NCBI GenBank assembly: GCA_002118135.1
Contig: BDIU01000215.1
Location: forward strand, 1-64,000
Source: Trebouxia sp. TZW2008
Lineage: Eukaryota; Chlorophyta; Trebouxiophyceae; Trebouxiales; Trebouxiaceae
Direction: 5' to 3'
Length of the DNA: 64,000 nucleotides
Below are positions 35,701 through 46,300 of the stretch, one piece after another. The position numbers and the translations under genes were made by a program. The notes below the pieces were generated by a model, which saw nothing but the letters and a program-made list of their open reading frames with translations, made no database searches and was not told the DNA's origin. The number at the start of each line of letters is the position of its first letter. Position 1 is the first letter of the stretch.

Positions 35701-37621
35701 ATATTGTTTTTTGGGTATTTTTGCCCCTGCAATTTTTTTGTCTGAGACAAGACTCAGAATTATCATCAAGTCGTTTGATTCCTCCTCAAGGGTTAGATCT
35801 TGTAGAAGGTATCCTGAAAATACAAACATCTGACCAAGCACTAGATCTCACACAGGTGCAGCAGCATGATTCGTTGAGAACCATGTGCTGCACAATCAAC
35901 AAACTAATGTGTCAAGTCCATTGCATTGTCATGCAGTCACACTTTGCACTGCGTCAGCAATGATACAGACATAGCATTCCAAGGGTTCAGCCTCTCCATG
36001 ATGTCAGTCCAATACGTTCTGTCTCTTGAAGGTATATGCATGTATGCTGCTACGCCTGGACGCATATGAAACCACCAGCAGCAGCAGCATTTGCTGAGAA
36101 GCACACATATGGGCAATGATTGTCTGCTGCAGCTACAGAGTTGCATGGCACCATCTTCTTGTCGGTTGCCTGTGTACAAATCCAGCTGGAAATGCTTTGC
36201 TAAGCCTAATGATATGTAAGAGGTGCTTCTTTGCTGGTGCAGGTGCAATACCTGACAGCGCTGATGTCAATGCGCAGTCAGCTGCAGCTGAGGTGGCAGG
36301 CACCACAGCAGCTGACACAGCAGCTGAAGCAGCTGAAGCAGCAGTTGAAACAGAAGTCATTCACGCAGCTAAAGCAGGAGCAGACAGAGAGAAAGACACC
36401 TCTCACAAAGTCCACAGAGCCAAAAGAAATTTGAGTGAGCCAGCAGCAGCAGCAAATGGAAAGACAGACGGATCTCAAACAGACAAAAGAGCAAAACGAA
36501 AGTTGGAAGAGCATACGGCAGAAGACCAACATATCACTTTGGTAAAGCTTGACCAGAAACGGCATAAAGCTGATGCTGAAGCTCAGCATCCAGAAGGAGA
36601 AGCAAAGGAGGAAGAAGAAGAAGAAGGAGGAGAAGAAGAAGAGGAGGAGCAGACGGACAATGTCAATGACCACAATGACTCACAACTGCAGCTGGGGAAC
36701 ATTGACTTAGCCATTGCAAGCAGAGAGCTTTTGAGTGATGCAATGCTGGCAGGGCTTCACACAGCCATACAAGACAGACTAAAGGAGTACGCTTCATTAC
36801 ATGTATGGTCAAGTCCACATTTGACAACTGGAGGGCAAAGTAGCAGGTAATGAGCTGTCTGTAACACACTGCAATCACAAGCACATCATTATGATGTAAT
36901 AATAATAATAATAATCATTACATGTTCCAGCATATACTGCTAGGTATGTGTGGCACAAGTCCTATCTCTCTATTATGATGTAGTGAGTTGAATCTGCAGG
37001 TCATGTAGTGTTTGCTTGGTGCTGCCCACAAGATCCAAGAGCTGCATTCTGGAAAGTATGCTTGGGCCCTTTTCAGCTGCAGAAACCACGTTGCTTGTGT
37101 GTCTCTGCTTTTGAGAATTTGTGGTTTCTCAAGCCCAGTCCTGTCATGTGGACGCAAGCACATCAAGCGACAGTTTGAAACAAATGCTCGACAGCTGCAA
37201 ACGTTTCTTGGCTTGGCAACTTGATCAAAGCTTTGGCTGAGAGAAATGAGCTTGATTGCCACGGCGTGTATTTGTGCTGCCTGATGTATGGTATGTGCTT
37301 GCATGCAAGAAGTTGTTGTTACACCATGCACAGACTGTTGCCGCTGACTGTAGAAGCTGCTTGCACTGACCTTTCTGATGTGAACAATGGTTTTGTGAAG
37401 AAGTGTTGCGCAACAGTGTTGCGCATGCAGATTGCTTGTCACTCTGGTGCAGTCGTTTTCATTGTCTCATTGACAAAATGTATTTGCTGTGATCATTCAG
37501 GGAAGCAATCGAGAGTCATAAGGCGCACCAAGCTGCCTTTTTGCTTTGCAAGGGAGAGAAGACGTTGCTTCACTCTGCTCTGAAAGCCATTCAAATGCAT
37601 TCACAGGCTGTTGAGTTATGA
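29774..37621 (+). CDS. SETD6/RKM4-like SET-domain protein-lysine methyltransferase, 10 exons, 675 aa
   Basis: Exons: 29774-30069, 30179-30292, 30902-31056, 32045-32226, 32877-33086, 33831-33882, 34846-35008, 35483-35613, 36243-36846, 37501-37621. All phases agree and a TGA ends the frame. The family transfers methyl groups from S-adenosylmethionine to lysines of non-histone or ribosomal/chromatin targets. N-terminal SET part has SLPPREYLPLFWQESEL (near 100-117) and AASWVASRAFGVDSYHG (near 172-188). The SAM-binding core DLFNH starts near 195, NTYG near 334, and HGNAELVNKYGFALPDNPFD follows. The Rubisco LSMT-type substrate-binding region begins near 390 (EDLEPFEVLPKG). Unusual: exons 4-5 add a Glu-rich acidic insert of ~80 residues inside the SET domain, and exon 9 adds 200 residues of Ala-rich, Lys/Arg-rich then acidic sequence near the C terminus. 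Intron 5 appears to use a GC donor (33087-33088). TGTAA lies at 37834-37838. Confidence 0.92.
30341..30650 (+). repeat. Four ~86-bp tandem copies in SET intron 2
   Basis: Copies begin at 30341, 30430, 30515 and 30601, each with 'ggaccttgctnaacatnc' and decaying to the right. A second frame reads D-L-A-x-H-x-x-x-A-A-M-L-H-A and stays open in copies 1-2. Splicing exon 2 directly to 30902 restores the conserved protein, so these are not needed as exons. Confidence 0.8.
31085..31535 (+). repeat. Echo copies of SET exon 3 end plus donor
   Basis: Four degraded copies (about 31085-31130, 31228-31275, 31350-31400, 31483-31530) of the junction 'gcgtttggtgtggatagc' plus 'tatcatggtaagct', following the true junction at 31056. 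The first copy is essentially identical to the real one, donor included, and later ones diverge. This is a textbook case of donor-side junction echo. Confidence 0.9.
31755..31882 (+). repeat. (GCA)n-rich trinucleotide tract in SET intron 3
   Basis: About 40 imperfect AGC/GCA triplets. Open in several frames (poly-Ser, poly-Ala, poly-Leu) purely through its composition. Just downstream, 31988-32040 is an echo of the exon 4 acceptor (true acceptor ends at 32044). Confidence 0.9.
32531..32876 (+). repeat. Two extra copies of the acidic SET exon 5
   Basis: Acceptor plus Glu/Asp-rich exon start occurs three times (about 32531, 32701 and 32877), unit ~175 bp, each followed by T-L-E-A-D-R-R in copies 1 and 3 and by a related segment in copy 2. 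Only copy 3 runs on into K-L-R-L-E-I-G-I-C-G-N, so it is the true exon. Copies 1 and 2 retain usable acceptors, and alternative acidic inserts are possible. Confidence 0.85.
34341..34790 (+). repeat. Three decayed copies of SET exon 7 start upstream of the true one
   Basis: Copies at about 34341, 34501 and 34664 of the acceptor plus segment encoding H-G-N-A-E-L-V-N-K-Y-G-F-A-L-P-D-N-P-F-D-A-V, with substitutions and an insertion. Spacing ~160-180 bp. The fourth, at 34846, alone continues with K-L-D-K-A-K-L-V and a proper donor. Confidence 0.9.
35085..35405 (+). repeat. Echo of SET exon 7 end and echo of exon 8 start
   Basis: 35113-35192 copies the end of exon 7 (A-I-A-S ... Y-D-R-P-K) with a destroyed donor. 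35316-35405 copies the acceptor and start of exon 8 (H-I-L-E-E-D-L-E-P). Both lie in intron 7, one from each neighbouring exon. Confidence 0.85.
36893..36916 (+). repeat. (TAA)n/(ATA)n microsatellite in SET intron 9
   Basis: About eight AAT triplets directly after the exon 9 donor region. Simple repeat. Confidence 0.8.
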
Positions 37622-38772
37622 CATCACCTTGGGACACAGTGCGCAGAATCAAATTGAACATTGAACCACTCGCAGACCTACTTGGCATACCATGTGTGGA
37701 AACGAATCCATATTGAAGCACTGGTGGACTTATTGTTGAATATCCTTGGTTAGTAACAAACCCTTGCAAGAACCTTCAGAACAACCTTGACTACATACTG
37801 TGTCTGTGATGCATTGCTACCTCAATGCTGAGTTGTAACAGCAGACATGGCTAGCTGGTATGACTTTGTCAATGTCACGGCGCATAGACAAGGTATCAGC
37901 ATCTGCATTGCTGCAGCAATTGATTTATCAAAATCCCGCACGTGTAAAAGGTCCATCAACAGTGCTGACACCGTACCCGACCTGTATAAGGCCTTTTCAT
38001 GGTGTTGTGACCAGGTCATTCATACTATTCCTATGAGCAGCAGAAATCACGCCTTCACTGCTCAGCATTGCCAGCAACCCAATGCTGAGTGCAATACCAT
38101 GTGCATTGCAGATCTGTTGCGCATGCATCTGCTGTTACAAATTTTTCGTGACAATGGGCAAGGCACTCTGCTCTGAACGTCATCAAAATGCATTCAAGGG
38201 CTGTTGAATTGTGACATCACCTGGCACACAGTGCGCAGAACCGAACTGAATATCGAATCACTCGCAGAGACTCACTTGGCATACCATGCGTGAAATGAAT
38301 ATGGAACCACTGATGGACATATTCTTGAGTTTTCCTTATTTGGTGACCAAACCCTGGCAGAAACCTTCAGAACAGCCTTGAATATGTGCTGTGTCTGTGA
38401 TGCATTGCTACCTCAAGGCTGATTTGTAACAGCAGACATGGCAAGCTGGTATGACTTTGTCAATGTCATGGCACATAGACAGCGCATCAGCATCTGCATT
38501 GCTGCAGCAGGTGGATCATCAAAATCCCGCACGTGTGAAAGGTCCGTCAACAGTGCTGACACGGTCCTAACTTGTGTGAGGCCTTTTCATGCCGTTGTGA
38601 CCAGTTTGTCCAGCATCGATGATGCTGATACTGTTCCTATGAGCAGTAGAAATCACGCTTTCACGGCTCGGCATTGCCAGCAACCCAATGCTGAGTTGCA
38701 ATACCATGTGCATTGCACATCTGTCGCGCATGCATCTGCTGTTACAAATTTTCCGTGACAATTGGCAAGGCA
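37572..38772 (+). repeat. ~590-bp tandem duplication covering the end of the SET gene and its 3' flank
   Basis: 37572-38165 is repeated as 38166-38772. Shared landmarks: the last coding codons ('aatgcattca' then 'gctgttga'), 'acagtgcgcaga', the TGTAA signal (37834-37838 and 38425-38429), 'agctggtatgactttgtcaatgtca', 'aaaatcccgcacgtgt' and 'tctgctgttacaaat'. The second copy keeps a poly(A)-type signal, so transcripts may end in either copy. Confidence 0.9.
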
Positions 38773-40376
38773 CTCACTGACATGATACTCACAAAACCAG
38801 CTGTGTGTACCATATCCGGGTTTGATACAAAGAATGACAACGCATTCATTGGCACTGTGCACGTATGTTTGCCTACAACGTCATGGACCCAAGGGATTGA
38901 CAGCACGAAGTTTGATGCACCTGACTAATCGCTCCCTCAAAATGCAATACGACAGCCTTGATCTATGAAGAGCGCTATATAATGCTTTACCACATATATA
39001 GGGCAAAGAATATGGGGCAGACTCTACCAATTAAACAACCAAAATTCTTCTCGCACTCAGCAGTGCAATGACTGGCGGTCAGTACTACTGCAGCATGCAC
39101 ATTGCAAACCTACTGACAACTCGTACCCGACCCACAAAACATCAGCACTTGCCATCAGCTATGCTTGCTACTCGATTTGGAAACCTGAAGGCTGTATTGC
39201 AATCATGCTGAAGACCTGCTGTGCTTAAGCAATTTGTGAATGCCCAACGCCTTGAGATTTTCTCAGAAGATGTTATCGCTAGACATCCATGACTGTGCAT
39301 AGGCTTGCCCTTTGAAGTGCATCTGCTTGTGGGTGTGCACAATTAGCCATGCGATCTCTGACAAAGTACACTCCTCTCAAGACTGCTCAGCTTTGCTGTA
39401 AAAGACTGGGACATTGGTGGCGAGCGACAGTGAGAAACCTGTAGACACAGCGCACATTTGCACTAAACCAGGTCATGCCAGCCAGTGAATTTACTGCTGC
39501 TTCAAGAGTACAGGTGTGATGGTGACAATCAGTGAGCAGATTTTCAATCAGACCTGGCTGACTTTGCATCAAGTGACAGGCGTGATAAACTACAATGCAC
39601 ATGCACAAGCAAGCAAGATACTGCAGGCTACAGCTTGGGTCAGGCATGAAAGAGTTCAGGGCAGCAACTCATGTCTTACCTTTTGCAGAACTTTGCATCC
39701 TCACTGTCACACACAACCACCAACTTCAGCTCACAGCGCTCCACAGCATCTCAAGTTGCAAAGGAACATCTCAAGGTCCACAGGCACAGTGCTGGAAGTC
39801 AAGATTTGCATAGAGTGGGTCTCACAAAAGGGCATGCCAAGACGTATTTGGCAGCTTTGGTCCTGTAGCAAACACACATACATGTCAGCCAGTGATCATA
39901 TCACATTCAGCTATACATTCGTTCCAGTACAGGTGATAGGTGTACTTAGCCAACTGTCATAGTTGCCAACAGTGCCCATCTGTACGCAAAGCAAGGGCTT
40001 GAACCTCATTTAGAAGTATGAGCAAAACATTTTTTGTTTCAAAAAGGCAAAGTTGGGATAGTATTGTATAGTGAGGGGCCAGCAGAAGTTGCATTGTAGA
40101 CATTGAGTGGATGACAAAATGGTAGAGAGGCAGAAGGTAATCGATTTTGCCACCATATTTTGCACAAATGCCTGCTGCAAACATAGCAGTAACATGCATG
40201 AAATGTTCATCAAACTGTGTGATCATGAATCATAATTCCAGCATTGTCAGGAATGATCACCTTGTTGTCAGCAGGCACAGCTTGCACGTACATATGCAGT
40301 GTCTGGACATATCGCATACAGCAAGAACCACACACCTTGTTGTCAGCAGGCACAGCTTGCATGTACATATGCAGTG
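38773..40376. other. Spacer between the convergent SET and GFFD-repeat genes
   Basis: No supported gene. Holds 3' flanks. A ~45-bp direct repeat containing 'ccttgttgtcagcaggcaca' occurs at 40258-40303 and again at 40336-40380, where it reaches the stop codon of the GFFD gene. Confidence 0.5.
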
Positions 40377-43300
40377 TCATATTCGCAGGACGTCAGAAGA
40401 GGCGCTTGTTCTGGGGTTTGCACTGTCAAAAAAGCCTGCATCACAAAGCAAAAGTCTGTGATGAAAGCCTGTGGCAAATGCAACAATTGTTCAACCAAGC
40501 CATGAACTCTTTTCTGTCCCTTTGCTTTTCTGGATACAGAACAAGACTGCAAACACAAGGGAAGTTAGTCAGCAGAAATCTGCTGATATGCAGCTGATGT
40601 AATTAAATGCAGCAGTGTTTTCAATATGCCAATCACAGTGAACGGCTGTTGAGGCATCTGTCACATCAAAACCCATCTATTGCTCTGTTCATTGACATGT
40701 TGAAGGGAGAGGCCCTTTCACAGAGAAATTCTCCTCCAAAAAGAGAATACACAGAATGAAAAGCTGTTTTAGGTGATTTTCACCTGGTGAAGCAGGTCGG
40801 CCTACTGAAAAGGAACCCTGGCTGCCAGCAGAGCTTTGGACCTTGGGGAGTGCACTGTCAAAGAAGCCTGCAGCCACAAGTAGCTAAAGTCAAGCAAAAT
40901 TACAATGTCCAAGTTTGTTGCAAAGAGCTTGAGGCTGCTTCTGTTGTATTGTTTCAGGATAGTAACTTGTGCCCCTATGCCTAGTCACAACAGAGATGCT
41001 AGAGCAAATTTTCATCAGGATTGCAACGTTGACAGGAACCTGCGGAAGGCAACTCACTCATGTCTTGTTGATAAAACAGCAACAGGTGGTTTAGATTGAG
41101 AACAAAGAGCAGGACCAGATTGCATGCATGATTGTGCAAACATCAACATCATGAAGACCATGGTGCTGATGATCAACGTCATCAGCATTGACACAAGTTC
41201 TGGTGAGGCTCTACGACTGAGCTAGATGCACGAAAAGATGCCTCCAAAGCATCCTCTTAAAAAGCCATCTTGTGCCCGCAGAAACGAACGCTCACCTCTC
41301 ATGTGTCGCCATGAACACTCAGCAAGGCACTTCAAACTTGGATAGTGAACAGATCAGGCCTACGTAACAATGCATTGCATAGATGATGATGAGTACCTTG
41401 TCATGCAGGTCACCTGAATGGTGGAATGGCAGCTTGCATTCTTACCTGGATATTGACAGGAAGATAGCAGAGGCCATGCATGTGCGTGCATGCTCGGCAA
41501 TCAGACCAGATCCAAGTCAAGCAGTCATGCATTGCTTAGATGGCTGTGGCTACCTGGTCCAGATGCATGAACTGAACGACTCGATAGTCATGGCTTGCCA
41601 AGCAATGCATGACTGCTTGTTTTGGATCTGGTCTGATGCCCAACATGTCCATCTTTGGCAACAGTTGAGAGCAAGGCCACAATGCATTGCTTGAACTGGC
41701 ATAAGTACCTGGTGATGCAGGTCGGCCTGCTGAGAAAGAGCCAGTTTGCTGGGAAGGAGGACTCTGTGGTTTGGATGCACTGTCAAAGAAGCCTGCATGG
41801 ACCATGCTTTACTGGTTGCACATTGGGTATTAAACACAAGGCAAAAGTTGTGCTGGCTGCAATTGCAGCCATGTGACGACAAGACAATTGTCTGCTGGCA
41901 GCCATGTGACAAATAAGACGTATGCCATGGCATTCATGTGACTGATACCAGCTATGCACTGGCAGCCATGTGACAAGTAGCTGGCTATGCTGGCAGCCGT
42001 GAGACAAAAGCAGCCTAGTAACAGATACCAACTATGCGGTGACATCTATATGCCAAGCACAAAATATGCCATGGCAGACTAGGACAAGTGGCCACTAGGC
42101 AATGGTTGCCAGTAACAACAAGCAGCTGTGCTGGCAGCCACATGACAGACACAACTATACACTAACAGCCATGTGACAAGTCTGTTTTATGCAATGGCAG
42201 CCATGTGACCAACAGCAGCCATGCTGACAGCCATGTGACAGGGTTGACACATACGATGACAGCCATGTAACGACTACCTGGCGATGCCGGTCGGCCTCCT
42301 GAGTAAGACTGAGAGCTCGAGGTAGAAGGCCTCTCTGTCTTTGGGGACTGGCTGTCAAAGAAGCCTGCATCAGGAGACATGGCTTGACTAGCTGGCATGA
42401 CTGTGAAGGCTTGAGTATGCTAAGTGATACTTACAAAGAGAGAAAGTAGGTGAAACTGTGAACGCTGCCGTACCATGAATGATGATGTTGACACCAGATC
42501 AGACGGCAATGGCTGGCACACTTGTAAGTGGCTGCTGAAGACGGCAAATTTGCGTGCAGCATTCACCATTGGAGCAAGGAGTGCTGTCACGAGACTGTGT
42601 TGATAAGTCAAGGGTTACCTCCAGAAGATGCAGGGCGACCTCTAGAGTAGGAGGGGCGGCTGTCTTGCGCAGTTGCAGGCCTCTCTGTCTGGGGAGCTGG
42701 CTTGTCAAAGAAGCCTGCACGCACCATTTAGTCATGTGTCAAACATTGACATCAATGACCATCAAACCACTGGTCAGTGAGCTGCATAGAAGATGTAAGG
42801 ATGACTTGATACTAGACTACGTGTCATGTGACAGCCGAGCTTGCTGTACCAATGCCACAAAACAATGTCGTTCATTCATTCATTCATTCATTCATTCATT
42901 CATTCATTCATTCATTCATTCATTCATTGTAAACGTGGGCTAGGCAGGCTCAGCAGGCCCATCTCTGATCGTACAGTAGCAATCAACTGTCTGCAACCAG
43001 TCTGATCATGTGCTAACCTAGACCAACACAATGTGAGACATTGAAAGCTAGATAGCTATCATCTACTGGATTCACCCTGTGACATGAAAAAGAAAAGGAG
43101 CCGCTGTGCGTGGAAAGGGCCTGTGGCGTTGTAAGTACCCGGAGTCGCAGGTCGCCCTGCTGAGTAGGACTTGGGGCTTTCCTGCTTGGCAGCAGGGGCT
43201 GTTTTCCTGGGCCTGCCCCGCTTGGCAGGGGTCTTAGCAGGAGGGGCCTCTGGCTTTGGAGCAGGCTTGTCAAAGAAGCCTGCATGGATCACCAATTCCT

Positions 43301-46300
43301 TGAACATTACATGCTTTGATTGCTGAGGAGAACAAGGCGCTGTTCTGCTTGACAGCAGGGGCTGTTGTCTTGGGCCTGCTCCGCTTGGCAGGCGTCTTAG
43401 CAGGAGGGGCCTGTGGCTTTGGAGCAGGTTTGTCAAAGAAGCCTGCATGAAGCAGAACAAGGTATATTTGTCTGACTTTCACATCTTGAACACAAACTGT
43501 CCTTATGGCGACGCCCTGAACAATTGGCCTGGAGGGATAGGACTTGGGGCCACACACACCTAGCACATTTGCTGCGGCGTGTGACCATTTATTATCAAGA
43601 TCCATTTTGATCAAGCAAGGCTTGTAAAAGCATCCTGAATCAAATGATGGAGCTCAAGGTTTGGCAAGCAATGCGGACAAGCTTTGCATGCTCCCATGTC
43701 AAGGCGTTGTTACAGCAGTTCCCCATGAACAATGTCTTTGACATGTTCATGAGCTACTGCTGTAAGGTAGGTCCTGAGACTCACAGGAAAAAGGCCAACA
43801 CGGATGCCCCTCCAACACTCAATGTAAGTCTAATAAAAAGCGCTGTTATGCAGAAGGTGATGAGATTCAAGAAAGGCAGGCGGGTAATGAAGGTCAGGAA
43901 GCGCAGGCAGGCAATGAAGGGCACCAAAGCCAGCCAGGCAGTGAAGGTCAGGAGAGGCAGGCAGGCAAGAGGGTAGGGAGAGGCAAAAAGGCAGAAATAA
44001 AAAGATATCAACAATGAATTGCTGGAGGGTGGGATTTAAACTGGGGTCGCTGGTGTGAAAGATGGAGCATTTGTCTCTACAGGGTTTGGAGCGTGTTTGC
44101 AGTTGAAGGTTGTGATGTTTCTTGCGTCGCACATGGAACACCTCCTGCCGGTGCTGTGTGGAAGTGGCGCCCAACTAGGTCTGACAGCTGTTTTGCACAG
44201 CTGGCAAGACACAGTGATGAGTCAGTTGTCAAGCAACATTGCAGTGCAATGTATGCACCATTGTGAATGGACCATCAAGGCTACCTGGAGATGCAGGCCT
44301 GCCCCCTGTGCCCTGTTGGCTGGCAGTAGGGCTCTCTGTTCTAGGCGGCGCACTGTCAAAGAAGCCTGCATTAGCAAACTCATGCTCGACAAAAGCAGCA
44401 CATCCTGTCTGGTGGCGCACTGTCAAAGAAGTTCAATTGGCGAGCAGATGCTGGAGGTGACAGTGACAAGCTAAGCACAAGGACAAAGCCAGGGCTCACA
44501 CGAAACAATGCGTCAGGGAGACATGGACAGTACAGCGCAGACTAAGTCAGCAATGGTCTGGAGAATCAAAATCAACAGCAACAGCAGCAACGACGCAAGA
44601 ACCACACTAGCAACAGTGACAAGTATCTTGATACTGATGACTTTGCGATTACCTCCAGAAGATTGAGGGCGGCCTCTAGAGTAAGAGGGGCGGCTGTCTT
44701 GCGCAGTTGCAGGCCTCTCTGTCTGAGGAGCGGGCTTGTCAAAGAACCCTGCATTGACCATACTGGCAATCACTGCTGCAAGCATGGCTCAGATAGCATT
44801 CAAAACAATCTACTGGGTCTGGATGAACTCAGCAGCATCGCATAGCCTCACTAGCAAGCATGGAATGATGATGGGGATCATGATGACGGTGATTGCTGGA
44901 GCAACTGCATGAAAAGAGATGTGAACTTAAGGTCTGCCCAAATCAAGCAATCACACTGAGCTTTTGATTGATTGCAACATGGTGACAACAACATGATGTT
45001 CACCTGGTGATGAGGGTCGGCCTGCTGAGTAGCGTCCTGGGCTGTCCTGCTTGGCAGCAGGGCTCTCTACCTTTGGCGATTGACTGTCAAAGAAGCCTGC
45101 ATGCCGAACCTAGTTTCAACAAGTGGGTCTCAGGTGAGCTTTTGCCTCATTTTGGAGAAGCTGGCACCCACACGCAATGTGCATGAGTGTATTCACAGCT
45201 TTAAGCAAGCAGAAGAGCAGCAATCAGCAAGACTGAGCTGGGGCAGGGAGGCAAAGCTGGCAAATGAAGAAGAGCAGCACTTGAGGCAAATTGGAGTGAT
45301 GGCTGGTCATGTCAAAGTTTGCATCACCGACAGCAATTATAAAGTGCAGCTGCAACGATACACTTTTGAGCTTACCTCCTGAAGATTGAGGGCGACCTCT
45401 TGAGTAAGAGGGGCGGCTGTCTTGCGCCGTTGCAGGCCTCTCTGTCTGGGGTGCTGGCTTGTCAAAGAAGCCTGCAGCAGTCATTTTGCAGCTGAACACG
45501 CAAGCTTTGCTCGAGTCGTATTACTCCTGTGCTTGTCTGAGTGCAGCTTTGACAGCAGGCATGCGCATTGCAAGGCTTGGTAGTGTGCAATGTCCTGCAC
45601 GAGACTGAATGTGAACACAGTCCAGTAATGATAGGCAGTGCATTGCGCTGTACAGCTGTACAGGAAACGCTGTAGCAGTATACTTTAGACATGGTTATAC
45701 CTCCAGAAGATGCAGGGCGGCCTCTGGAGGAAGAACTGCGGTTGTCTTGCGCAGTCGCAGGCCTCTCTGTCTGGGCAGGCTGGCTGTCAAAAAAGCCTGC
45801 AGCAGGCATGCCAGCATCACGAATCAATCGTGCAAACCACATACATGAATACAGGTGCTGGTTCGAGTGCAAGTCTGACATTGCAGGTGAGCATATCCCA
45901 ATGCTGGGCAGTAAACAACTGTTTCCTTGCACACTCAGCGTAAGCTAAGGCACTTGAAGATGATGTGCAGCCGAGTACATGACAGAACTGTGCAGCAGTT
46001 TTGCGCAGGGTGATGCAGTAGCAGATACAGCTTGGGCTTACCTCCAGAAGATTGAGGGCGGCCTCTAGAGTAAGAAGGGCGGCTGTCTTGCGCCGTTGCA
46101 GGCCTCTCTGTCTGGGGGGCAGGCTTATCAAAGAAGCCTGTAGCAACCATCAGCCGCTAAGATCTTCACTTCTCAAGGCCATGTATGTCTGTGCTTCTGT
46201 TGTTGCTGACACAGCAAGATAGAACAACATTGCACTTCACACAGTAAAGAAAAACAGCGTTGTGAGGGCGCATTCAAGTGCCAGTGAATGAGGTGACCAA

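Noticed and set aside
36116..36242. N-terminal extension of the 244-codon ORF as a separate acidic-protein gene
   Set aside because: The region from 36243 joins in phase to SET exons 8 and 10. The part upstream of 36243 ends in a good acceptor and is intronic.
41870..42262. CRISPR-like array
   Set aside because: The repeated element is short and spacing irregular, the spacers are themselves repetitive, and the DNA is clearly eukaryotic.
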